IMG/VR virus record: IMGVR_UViG_3300034073_003340
Coordinates: 124,001-188,000 of that record
Direction: 5' to 3' (one strand)
Length of the DNA stretch: 64,000 nt
Source: a virus
Each line of letters begins with the position of its first letter. Within the stretch, counting starts at the first letter, position 1. Below the pieces are notes generated by a model, which had not been told where the DNA came from, made no database searches, and saw only the letters and a program-made list of their open reading frames with translations. The position numbers and the translations under genes were made by a program. Shown one piece after another: positions 8,355-15,977 of this stretch.

Positions 8355-9318
8355 CCTCTAGATCGGTCCAGATCAGATGACTGATAGCCCAATCATTGGA
8401 TCCCTGATTCCAGCAACCATAGCTATGAGCTCTAAGCTTACTAGGCTTGTAATTTTCTTCTCTGAGCACTTTATAGTCAGGTCGGGTGACTGAGCAAGCG
8501 TCTTCTAGCAAAGTCTCAGAACTTGTACTGAAATGACCAAGAGGTCGAATACCTCTCCATGACTCTTTTACCTTGTCAATTCGTGGATCAGAGGGCTGGA
8601 TATATTCACCGTTAGATTGAACCCAGTGATGATGGATATCAAGAATGATCGGAACTACTGAATGTAGACCAGCAGATATCATTGAGTCCAAAGAGCAGCC
8701 AAACTCATCATTCTCAATGGTCAGAAGATTGCGTAAAGTTGGGGATAATCTATTTTGAATTGTGCTCTTAAGTTGAACTAGATCTGGATCTAGATTGTTG
8801 TTGGCATGGATATTGATAGCAAAACCCTGCGTATGCCAATCAGCACCATAGCCCATTGATTGTGCCAGATAGCCATGGTATTCCAGATCTATAATGCTGT
8901 TGTCCACCACATCAGACCTTTGACTACAAAGTGTGGTGAATTGGCCCGGATGGGTACAAAGTCGTATCCCATGGATAGAAGCAAAGTTACTGGTATTCTT
9001 TAAGCCATTTTCAATGAGATTTTTCACATCGGAATGCCCATACACCCAAGCAAACTCAGTTACAGTAAAGGCAGGTAGAAAGTCACTAGTAATGCGAAAC
9101 AGACGCATTGCTTCCGGCTGTTTGGAAAGCCATTCCAACTGACGATTAAGAGCTTTGATATTGTGATCAACAAGACCATAGAGCTTGTCATAGACCTGCT
9201 CTTTTGTCATTTTGCGCAAAGCTGTAAGCGTCGTAGACGCTTGGTTCATAGAAGCTTTGAGGGTCTTATCGTCAGTTTCAAACTTACAACAGAAACCAAT
9301 GCGAGGAAATGTGTTCAT
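8281..9318 (-). CDS. uvsE: UV damage endonuclease UvsE/UvdE
   Basis: TIM-barrel, metal-dependent endonuclease that nicks DNA 5' of UV photoproducts. Key features: IGFCCKF at the N-terminus, RLCTHPGQFTTL, AINIHANN, ENDEFGCSL and PIILDIHHHW, which carry the histidine, glutamate and aspartate metal ligands of the family. 345 residues is a normal length. The start codon is inside an 11-bp hairpin (9314-9339). Probably lets the phage repair UV lesions before or during infection. Confidence 0.92.
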   Translation of the reverse strand: MNTFPRIGFCCKFETDDKTLKASMNQASTTLTALRKMTKEQVYDKLYGLVDHNIKALNRQLEWLSKQPEAMRLFRITSDFLPAFTVTEFAWVYGHSDVKNLIENGLKNTSNFASIHGIRLCTHPGQFTTLCSQRSDVVDNSIIDLEYHGYLAQSMGYGADWHTQGFAINIHANNNLDPDLVQLKSTIQNRLSPTLRNLLTIENDEFGCSLDSMISAGLHSVVPIILDIHHHWVQSNGEYIQPSDPRIDKVKESWRGIRPLGHFSTSSETLLEDACSVTRPDYKVLREENYKPSKLRAHSYGCWNQGSNDWAISHLIWTDLEVEAKGKQIASRQLYERAKSIGAVL

Positions 9319-9339
9319 ACCGCTACTTAGCGGTATGAA
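9314..9339 (-). promoter_or_regulatory. Perfect hairpin containing the uvsE start codon
   Basis: TTCATACCGCT and AGCGGTATGAA form an 11-bp stem with a 4-nt loop; the AUG of uvsE is in the 3' arm. It could also serve as terminator for the gene ending at 9361, though it has no U-tract. No strong Shine-Dalgarno is visible except AGGTGA just 5' of the stem, which would be brought near the AUG by folding. Confidence 0.5.
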
Positions 9340-9360
9340 TCACCTAAATCAACACCTAAT

Positions 9361-9765
9361 TTACCAGCGGGCAACAACCTGGATATCAATAATCTCGCCA
9401 AACTCGGTAGTCACTGTGCCAACCATATGCTTGCGATTGTCCATCCAGAAATCGTTTTCATACTCTCGCACCTCACGATTGGTTCCGCCGAGAGAATTAC
9501 CCTCTGCGTCGTGAGTGGGACGATGAGTTGAAATTCGGGTCCAGTTCGCTGGGTCCAAGAGTGCGGGCCAGTAAACGGTAGTCATCTCATTTGACTGGTC
9601 CTTGTTTACGATGTTGAACTGATTTCGCACAATCTCAGGCTCTGTACGAATCTTTTCGATCAGTGCTTGGAGACAATCCTGGGACGAGAATCGCTTCTCA
9701 CCCGGATCGCGGAATGCTGGCACCAGTCCGATGCCAGCAATGGGATTAAATCCACCGTTACTCAT
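9361..9765 (-). CDS. Unknown 134-residue protein coupled to DNA ligase
   Basis: Begins MSNGGFNPIAGIGLVPAF. The ATG at 9765 overlaps the ligase stop as TAATG, with GTGGGGA as Shine-Dalgarno. Rich in polar and aromatic residues (YWPALLDPANWTRI, YENDFWMDNRKHMVG). Ends in a beta-like segment FGEIIDIQVVARW. No family recognised. Tight coupling suggests co-expression with the ligase. Confidence 0.65.
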   Translation of the reverse strand: MSNGGFNPIAGIGLVPAFRDPGEKRFSSQDCLQALIEKIRTEPEIVRNQFNIVNKDQSNEMTTVYWPALLDPANWTRISTHRPTHDAEGNSLGGTNREVREYENDFWMDNRKHMVGTVTTEFGEIIDIQVVARW

Positions 9766-11750
9766 TATCCCCACATCTCCTTTGCCTGCGTGATCGAAAT
9801 CACATTGTCCTCACCGATGAGCTGTCGGGCCTTGACCAGCTTGCTCGAATTACCCGAAGGATCCTTGGCCACGAGGTAAGTCGTATCCTTGTTGACCGAG
9901 GAACCGATCCGTCCCGAACGAGCTTCAATCTTGGCTTCCAGGTCCTTGTCACGAATGCCCGTGAACACAACCGTGATGCCGTCGAGATCACCGCCGGTTA
10001 CCTTTTCCTTGGGAGCAACCAGCGTATAATAGCCGTCAATCTCCTTGAGGAAGTCCAGGAACTTGGGCAGATTGTCCACAATAGTCTGGGCGGTCTTGGC
10101 CTCAAAGCCTTCAAGCTTTGCGATTTCCTGAACCGTCACTGTGCCGTTGAGAATGGGATCATTGCCCAGTGCCTCAATGACCTTTGTCATCTTGCGCCGA
10201 CCAATGCCGCGACCCAGCAGTGAGGTGGCACCTGCGAGGATGCCAAGCTCTACATTGCCCAGCTTGAGCTTGAGACCGTTGTAGATCTTGGTGCCTGCGC
10301 TATCACCGGCTGCTGTCTTCAGCGTAGCTTCGTCGGCTTTGATGATCTGAGCGCAGGTTGTCAGCCCTGCATCGTAGAGCTTTTCGATGCTACCCTCGCG
10401 CAAGTGCGGAACATCCAGGCCAGTAACCCCGAAAGTGCCATTGATAATCTCAAGCTGGACTGCCCGATTGTTGGTAGTGTCGGTCATCATCAGATCGACC
10501 TGGCCATCTGTCCATTCCAGTGGTCCGAATTCATTTTCGCTGGGTTCGGCCCACTTTACTGCGGGTTCGACCACCTTCTGGATAAACGGAATAACATCAC
10601 CCGAGCGAGTGATTTGGATCTTAGCGCCAGGCGCGATCTTGTTATCCCGAATGAACTTGGCATTGAAGCCAGTAGCATAGGTGATCGTAACGCCGACCAA
10701 TTCCACCGGGTCAATTTCCACGCGCGGCTTCAAATAACCGGCCTTGCTGGGGTTCCAGTGGACTGCCTTGACCGTTGCGATTGCGACGTTGTCCTCGCTG
10801 CCGACCTTGAACTTCTTGCTGCTGATGGGGTTGATGCTGCTGGACTTGCGAGTCAGCGTTTCAACAATCGCGAGGTTGTCGAGATCGATCACGATACCGT
10901 CAATTGCTGTCGGACTCTTCGACCGTCGCTCATTGAGGTAGGCGATCAGGAACTCATCAGTGAGTTCGCGACCCTTTTTCGTGATATACGGCGTGACCTC
11001 ATACCCGGCTTCTTCGAGAACTCGGAACTGATCCGACTTACTCATCAGAGGCTTCACGACACTAGTAGCGATCAATTTGACATTGTCGTAAAAGCTGTCA
11101 GGCGATTCACTGGCGTTCATTCGACCCGCGACATAGTTGCGCGGATTCTTGTAAGTGCGACCACCTTCAGCTTCTGCCTTGGCCTTCATGTTTGCGAAGA
11201 CGTCATCTGCCATGATGACTTCCAGGCGGATGTCGTGATTTTCGATATTCATCACATCCAGGCTACGGGGAAGGCTCTTGATGCGCTTCATATGACGTGT
11301 AATGTCCGCGCCCTGAAAACCGTTGCCGCGGGAATAGGCAATACGAAGTTCTCCGGCCTTACCATGGCAGTTAAGTGCGGAAGTGCCGTCCTGTTTGTCC
11401 GAGATCACAAAGGTCTCGTCCAGCCAGCCGTTGGCTTCAATCCACTTGAGGGTTTCGCCTTCGTATACCTGATCCAGAGATCCCATGGGATGGGGCAGAT
11501 CGATCTTGCCGCCGCGCACATCACTACCAACAGAGACCAGGAAGAGGTTCTTGGGATCGAGAGCTCGGAGCATCTTCTCGAGCTCATCATACTGAGCGTC
11601 GGTGAGGAAGCTCTCTTCTTCCACTCCATTGTGGAAAAGGTCCGATGCTTCAGACAGGATGTGGACGAGCATTTCGGGGGTCGGTTCGACCTCGCCGTTG
11701 AGAATCTGCTGGGATGCTTCGACCGCATCGAAGAACTGAATTGTGGTCAT
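9765..11750 (-). CDS. ligA: NAD-dependent DNA ligase (LigA-type) without zinc finger
   Basis: 661 residues with the bacterial LigA order: N-terminal Ia-like region with a DAQYDELEKML pattern, adenylation domain with active-site ISDKQDGTSA (K of the KxDG motif), OB fold (ITRSGDVIPFI), helix-hairpin-helix array (GRGIGRRKMTKVIEAL, KLEGFEAKTAQTIVDNL), and a C-terminal BRCT domain (DGITVVFTGIRDKDLE...YLVAKD). The usual four-cysteine zinc finger between OB and HhH is missing: the stretch after GPLEWTDGQVDL contains no cysteine pairs. The BRCT domain is complete. Seals nicks during replication and repair using NAD+. Confidence 0.93.
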   Translation of the reverse strand: MTTIQFFDAVEASQQILNGEVEPTPEMLVHILSEASDLFHNGVEEESFLTDAQYDELEKMLRALDPKNLFLVSVGSDVRGGKIDLPHPMGSLDQVYEGETLKWIEANGWLDETFVISDKQDGTSALNCHGKAGELRIAYSRGNGFQGADITRHMKRIKSLPRSLDVMNIENHDIRLEVIMADDVFANMKAKAEAEGGRTYKNPRNYVAGRMNASESPDSFYDNVKLIATSVVKPLMSKSDQFRVLEEAGYEVTPYITKKGRELTDEFLIAYLNERRSKSPTAIDGIVIDLDNLAIVETLTRKSSSINPISSKKFKVGSEDNVAIATVKAVHWNPSKAGYLKPRVEIDPVELVGVTITYATGFNAKFIRDNKIAPGAKIQITRSGDVIPFIQKVVEPAVKWAEPSENEFGPLEWTDGQVDLMMTDTTNNRAVQLEIINGTFGVTGLDVPHLREGSIEKLYDAGLTTCAQIIKADEATLKTAAGDSAGTKIYNGLKLKLGNVELGILAGATSLLGRGIGRRKMTKVIEALGNDPILNGTVTVQEIAKLEGFEAKTAQTIVDNLPKFLDFLKEIDGYYTLVAPKEKVTGGDLDGITVVFTGIRDKDLEAKIEARSGRIGSSVNKDTTYLVAKDPSGNSSKLVKARQLIGEDNVISITQAKEMWG

Positions 11751-11765
11751 CTGGGCTCCTTGTGT

Positions 11766-11809
11766 TTCGATCTATATTCGATCTTTAACACAGGCTACTC
11801 AGTTGTCAA
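11766..11809 (-). promoter_or_regulatory. Sigma70-like promoter and paired AGATCGAA repeats upstream of ligase
   Basis: On the minus strand TTGACA (RC of 11804-11809), spacer 16, TAAAGA (RC of 11782-11787). Two copies of AGATCGAA (RC of 11766-11773 and 11777-11784) sit in the -10 and initiation region. AAGGAG precedes ATG 11750. The same AGATCGAA pair occurs at 24617-24643. Confidence 0.55.
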
Positions 11810-12196
11810 GCGGATAAGCTCTTCCTGGATTGTTTTCATTGGTAAGTGTTTGGACAAACTCTTCAACAAAATTCTACGATACCATAAGTTCCATTCCTTG
11901 GCATCAGCACTCAAGGCAGCATTTTCTATGGCATCTTGGGCAGATATACCAACCAAATCTCCATGATGTAATTTCAAAGCCAAATCATAAAATTCAGCAA
12001 AAGTTAGAGTTCCAGGTTCTTCGTCATCATCAGGAAGAGCTGGAACCTTAGTGACTTTGAAATCATAATCAGGCGAGGTTCCTAGACTCAAGCCAATCCA
12101 AAACTCTTCAGAATCTTGATCCCACGCTTGTTCCAAAGTGATTCGATGATTGTTTTCAGGGTCAAGAAGTGATTGAACAATTTCGATAGTCTTCAT
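11795..12196 (-). CDS. Unknown 133-residue acidic protein
   Basis: Begins MKTIEIVQSLLDPENN. Mixed alpha/beta, acidic (PALPDDDEEPGTLTF), with a helical C-terminal half. It starts 7 nt after the RyR-domain gene and its 3' end overlaps the ligase promoter. Not recognised. Confidence 0.55.
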   Translation of the reverse strand: MKTIEIVQSLLDPENNHRITLEQAWDQDSEEFWIGLSLGTSPDYDFKVTKVPALPDDDEEPGTLTFAEFYDLALKLHHGDLVGISAQDAIENAALSADAKEWNLWYRRILLKSLSKHLPMKTIQEELIRLTTE

Positions 12197-12203
12197 TGTT
12201 CAA

Positions 12204-12809
12204 TCACTTCTTGGCAAGCCATTTGTTTAGCTCGTCGCGAGAAACTACAACATACCCTTGTTCGACGAGCATATTCATGAATAGATGTGGTAATTCGTAA
12301 TCAACTTTACGGTATTGCTCTGGTAATTGTTCCCAGGGGCGCATAAGTGGGTGTTGTTTACTTTTCTCATTTACCAATAGACCAAATGACCAACCGGATT
12401 TTGCTCTAGCATCATACCAGCGTTGGTGTTGGTGCTTTGCCAGCGTTTCACAAAGATTGTTGTAATCATCTTCTTCCATTACAACGGCGTCTGCTGGACC
12501 TTGACGCGCGGCTTTCACTTCTTCAGAACTCGTTTCAATCTCGCCCTTGGGATATGCTTCTTCAATAACTTCCGTTTCTTTTTGGGTTAAATCACGGGTT
12601 AAAGGAATTTCATAATAATGGGTGCCACTTCGGGTTTCCTTGTGGACCATAAAAACCACATCTGGATTACCTTGGGGATTGGTAGTCTGCACACTGGAGA
12701 GAACTCCATCTGGCAAGTTATTCTTAACACAATGATACCACGCGAGAGCCTCTTCTTTTACAAGAGGCTCACTGGTTTTTAATCTAATGAAGAGGGGAAT
12801 CTCTGTCAT
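12204..12809 (-). CDS. RyR-domain protein (201 aa)
   Basis: The C-terminal part, about residues 120-190, fits the RyR repeat: HQRWYDARAKSGWSFG, then QHPLMRPWEQLPEQYRKVD, then a helix and GYVVVS. The W...GW.(F/Y)G, HP.L.PW..L spacing is characteristic. RyR domains occur in eukaryotic ryanodine receptors and in assorted bacterial and phage proteins where they are thought to bind small ligands or nucleotides. The N-terminal 110 residues are unassigned. It sits directly behind the holin gene. Confidence 0.7.
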   Translation of the reverse strand: MTEIPLFIRLKTSEPLVKEEALAWYHCVKNNLPDGVLSSVQTTNPQGNPDVVFMVHKETRSGTHYYEIPLTRDLTQKETEVIEEAYPKGEIETSSEEVKAARQGPADAVVMEEDDYNNLCETLAKHQHQRWYDARAKSGWSFGLLVNEKSKQHPLMRPWEQLPEQYRKVDYELPHLFMNMLVEQGYVVVSRDELNKWLAKK

Positions 12810-12810
12810 A

Positions 12811-13344
12811 TTAATACTTATCTGGTTCCACGTCAGGATTATCTAGATTTGTTGTATCATCACTTACAGGTTCAGCATTACCAGTATTTAAATTGACCTG
12901 GGTTACTGGCATTTGATTCACTGAAGGCTGAGCAACTTGTGATGGCATCACATAAGTAGGAACCATTACTGGTGTATTGGGTGAACGATCGCTTTCTCCA
13001 GTCTGGCGAATCTGCTCAATCTGCGCATTGCCTCTAGTCCAAGCAGCAACGCCTAATATCGCACCAAAAGCCACATGAAATAAGCCGCTACCACTCATTG
13101 TCAATGGTACCCAAGGTGTTCTATTCTGAACCAAGGCAATAGCAACTGAAGGATCGAGATCCTTCAAGCTTGCTGCCATTTGAGTTATGTTGGATGTCTT
13201 AAATCCCATAAATGCCGGGGCAATGATGAAATCAAAAAGACAGATGGCAAGATAAACCACGGCTGCGGCCGGGCGCCAGGTCCTGTTAAGCCAGGACTCA
13301 GTCTGGTCTAAATTGCCTAGACTGGTGACATTTTGATTCGTCAT
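12811..13344 (-). CDS. Putative holin (gene-transfer-agent 3TM type)
   Basis: 177 residues. N-terminal polar segment, then WLNRTWRPAAAVVYLAICLF, an intervening loop, and a second hydrophobic stretch GLFHVAFGAILGVAAWT. The WRP followed by membrane helices and a final helix ending in WTRG is the pattern of the holins described for alphaproteobacterial gene transfer agents. A long proline/threonine-rich C-terminal tail (about 60 residues) is unusual. It would permeabilise the inner membrane at lysis. No endolysin is identified next to it. Confidence 0.5.
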   Translation of the reverse strand: MTNQNVTSLGNLDQTESWLNRTWRPAAAVVYLAICLFDFIIAPAFMGFKTSNITQMAASLKDLDPSVAIALVQNRTPWVPLTMSGSGLFHVAFGAILGVAAWTRGNAQIEQIRQTGESDRSPNTPVMVPTYVMPSQVAQPSVNQMPVTQVNLNTGNAEPVSDDTTNLDNPDVEPDKY

Positions 13345-13364
13345 TGTCGATCTCCCTGATAAGA

Positions 13365-13400
13365 ATAGGGCGTGAAAAGCTATTGCCTCTCACGCCCTAT
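13365..13400 (-). terminator. Hairpin ending virion block 1
   Basis: ATAGGGCGTGA (13365-13375) pairs with TCACGCCCTAT (13390-13400). It lies between the stop at 13421 and the holin start at 13344. A TAAATA late-motif-like sequence overlaps its 5' arm on the minus strand. Confidence 0.6.
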
Positions 13401-13420
13401 TTACCAAGATTTATACCGAC

Positions 13421-14191
13421 TTATCGAGCAAAGGCATAACGCGCTGAGACGATATCTCCGGTATCTAGATCGTATGGAAGGGCATCAATATCAAGAACCA
13501 GATTACGGCCATCGACCGAATACTGGTTTGTTTGAATGCGCTGTCCATTGACTTCTACTGTAATTGTTCCAGTTTGTGGAGCAAATTCAAAGAAGTTCAA
13601 GAACGAATAGGTTCCAGAGGAAATAGAGTTTCCGGTGTATTCAACAGCGGTATCGCGTAGATTGACTCCGGCGCCTCCTAGACCTGTGGCACCAATATAA
13701 CGATGTCCAACAAGCCATAGGCTGGTAATACCAGCAGGAACGTTGTTAACAAAGCGTAGAACGCCAGCGGTATAGTCAAATACCCATTCTTGGTTGTTGA
13801 CACCACCATTCAGCTTGTTGGCAGGAACAGTAGGATCATTGCGATAGACATCAACTAGGTATCCAGCATCAACCGACGGAGCAATCCAGTTACCTAGCTT
13901 TGTGCCAAGATCATTGAACGTCTCAGTAGCAATCCAAGCAGCGTTTCCAGCAACAGTGATGTCAGCTGTCATTCGAATGGCTTGTGATGGACCATAATAG
14001 CGAACAATAGTATCGGTAGCAAAAGGCGCTGGAACTGGAATAGTTTCCGCAAAAATTGAGTTACTATATACTGGTGCAGGTGAACCAATGGTTTCTTCGA
14101 AACCCTGTTTGCCAGCGCCGCCAGTATTGGTAACGCCAAAAATGGTCTTTTTCCAGAGGAAGTCGACCTTCTGTGTATCAGAAATAGGCAT
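13421..14191 (-). CDS. Virion structural/fibre protein (256 aa)
   Basis: Begins MPISDTQKVDFLWKK; start at 14191 with AAGGAGG upstream rather than the TTG two codons earlier. The body is beta-rich with many G, T and N. The last 50 residues (TITVEVNGQRIQTNQYSV...LDTGDIVSARYAFAR) are a beta-sandwich-like module that recurs at the ends of other fibre genes here (15978, 18243). Last gene of virion block 1, just upstream of the holin. Likely part of a tail fibre or baseplate decoration. Confidence 0.6.
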   Translation of the reverse strand: MPISDTQKVDFLWKKTIFGVTNTGGAGKQGFEETIGSPAPVYSNSIFAETIPVPAPFATDTIVRYYGPSQAIRMTADITVAGNAAWIATETFNDLGTKLGNWIAPSVDAGYLVDVYRNDPTVPANKLNGGVNNQEWVFDYTAGVLRFVNNVPAGITSLWLVGHRYIGATGLGGAGVNLRDTAVEYTGNSISSGTYSFLNFFEFAPQTGTITVEVNGQRIQTNQYSVDGRNLVLDIDALPYDLDTGDIVSARYAFAR

Positions 14192-14204
14192 AGTCAATTC
14201 CTCC

Positions 14205-15917
14205 TTATGAGATGCTGATTGCCGAGATCGACTGACCTGCGTTCAGCTTAACACGGACGTAGACGAAGTTTCCGGTAGCACTTGATGACGAAGTAGTACC
14301 AAAAGTAATGACAGTGGATCCGGTAGTTCCCGAAGCAACCGAACCATTAGCACAACCAGCCGCAGTATCACCTGCTTTACCTGGGGCGCCCGAGCCACTG
14401 TAGAGCGCGCCTGCGTTCCACCACACGCCGTTGATCGCCGCAGGACTTACTGCTGGATTATCAGAGACGTTTGGCAAAGCAACCCACATACCGGCATAGG
14501 TGCCAGTGATGTTAACTGTGATCGAGCTCAATGCTGCCAGTGAGAACCTATAGGTAACATACTGGGTTGAGGGCTTCGATGAATAGTCTGGGTTTCCTGC
14601 TGGTAGATAGCCAGTGCTGTAGTTGGTCTGGTCGCAAGAAACAACACCACCTACAGTAGCGGCTTCATAGTTTGAACCACCAGCCAGCGAAGCAGTATTC
14701 GACCAAGCAGTGTTGACCAAGGAGTTTGGCGTGTCCACGTTGTTGGTTGTTAGAACCACGCGAGTCGCCGTAGTGGTTCTTGCTGTGATCGCGGTATCAG
14801 AAACACCCGTGTTACCGGTCCAAACTAGTAGATTACCAGCACTCTGAGCATTACCAGAACCGTTAGGGTTCGTGGCAGTCAACGTTACCTTACCAGTCTT
14901 CGTAGCATGAGTTCCACCAACAGTGAAAGTCTGACTAGTTAGATCAAATGATAGCGTATTTGTGCTCAGAACCGAAGGAAGACCACCAGCGCCAGCAGCA
15001 AAGTTCACCGTAGACCCAAATGGAGCCGATAGCGACAGAATTGTTCCGTTGGTATATGTCTGACCTGCTAGGTTAGTAGCGTTTCCGCTGATCAATAGTG
15101 TAGATGCTGCGTCATAATGCTCAATACCAGAAACAAAACGACCCACCTTGGATCCCTGAACTGCCGTTACGACTGAAACCGCAGGGCTTGCCGTGAGATC
15201 GTCGCGGACAAATGCTAGAACGTTAGTGTTACCACCAGCAGTATGGCGGAATTGTAGCTGGTTTAATCCAACCACGGCCGGAGCAGAGACTACCTGAGAA
15301 TCGAAGGTTTGGAAGAAACCATCAGGAGCAGGACCGCCACCGGTAGCAAAACCGCCCCACTTGTTATCAGTGATACGTAGAAGACCAGTCGTCTTGCTAT
15401 CACCGATATTCTCAGTAAAGCTGAATGTTTCACCTGCCACGCCCTGAGCAAATAACGAAATAGTTCCTTCGTTACCAGGTCCCAGATCCTGTAGGATAGT
15501 AGTGGACGCCGTTGCTAATGTGATACGAGAAACAAGTGATCCAGCAGCAGGAGCATTGGAGAGCGAATTGGTGTTGTAACCTTGGGCTGCTCTTGCTGAA
15601 GTGTTTGCGGTTGAAAGAGCAAGAGTTCCAGTGCTCAGGTTAGCAGGAGCAGTAGGAAGAAGAAGACCGAGAATTTCGTTAATAGAATCGATCGCGGTCG
15701 AAACTTTAGTGGTTGGTTCTAGGAAAGCTGCGGGCGGGCGGCCGCCGTCATAACGGGAAGCAACATAGCTTCCGTCTTCAGCAATACCTAGGAGTGTTTC
15801 TGATCCCGAGGCAATTTCTGGAACGACCCAGGAATTCTCACCAGAACCGTTCGTTGTTAGAACAGCACCTGCTGGTTGACCCTCGGAGTGAATCTGTTTG
15901 ATCTTAATCTTTGACAT
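14205..15917 (-). CDS. Large virion fibre-like protein (570 aa)
   Basis: Begins MSKIKIKQIHSEGQPAGAVLTTNG, a start resembling that of the neighbouring fibre at 15978 (MAQLRAKQIKLAAAGDLLV). Low-complexity, S/T/N/G-rich, with Ig-like strands (VTLTATNPNGSGNAQSAGN) and no cysteine-rich or catalytic motifs. The length and composition suit an extended beta-structured fibre. Preceded by a perfect 28-bp palindrome. No known family identified. Confidence 0.6.
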   Translation of the reverse strand: MSKIKIKQIHSEGQPAGAVLTTNGSGENSWVVPEIASGSETLLGIAEDGSYVASRYDGGRPPAAFLEPTTKVSTAIDSINEILGLLLPTAPANLSTGTLALSTANTSARAAQGYNTNSLSNAPAAGSLVSRITLATASTTILQDLGPGNEGTISLFAQGVAGETFSFTENIGDSKTTGLLRITDNKWGGFATGGGPAPDGFFQTFDSQVVSAPAVVGLNQLQFRHTAGGNTNVLAFVRDDLTASPAVSVVTAVQGSKVGRFVSGIEHYDAASTLLISGNATNLAGQTYTNGTILSLSAPFGSTVNFAAGAGGLPSVLSTNTLSFDLTSQTFTVGGTHATKTGKVTLTATNPNGSGNAQSAGNLLVWTGNTGVSDTAITARTTTATRVVLTTNNVDTPNSLVNTAWSNTASLAGGSNYEAATVGGVVSCDQTNYSTGYLPAGNPDYSSKPSTQYVTYRFSLAALSSITVNITGTYAGMWVALPNVSDNPAVSPAAINGVWWNAGALYSGSGAPGKAGDTAAGCANGSVASGTTGSTVITFGTTSSSSATGNFVYVRVKLNAGQSISAISIS

Positions 15918-15938
15918 CAACTACTCCTTATGGATTAA

Positions 15939-15966
15939 GAGGAGGAGATCCTAGGATCTCCTCCTC
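15939..15966 (-). terminator. Perfect 28-nt palindrome after coiled-coil fibre gene
   Basis: GAGGAGGAGATCCT is followed immediately by its complement AGGATCTCCTCCTC. It sits 12 nt past the stop at 15978. The arms contain Shine-Dalgarno-like sequence, but a separate AAGGAG lies nearer the next ATG. Intrinsic terminator or processing site. Confidence 0.55.
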
Positions 15967-15977
15967 TCATTAGTAAA

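Noticed and set aside
10404-11966. 520-codon open frame on the plus strand opposite ligA
   Set aside because: It mirrors the ligase codons; the minus frame has all LigA motifs and a proper promoter and ribosome site. The plus frame shows no domain and no start signal.
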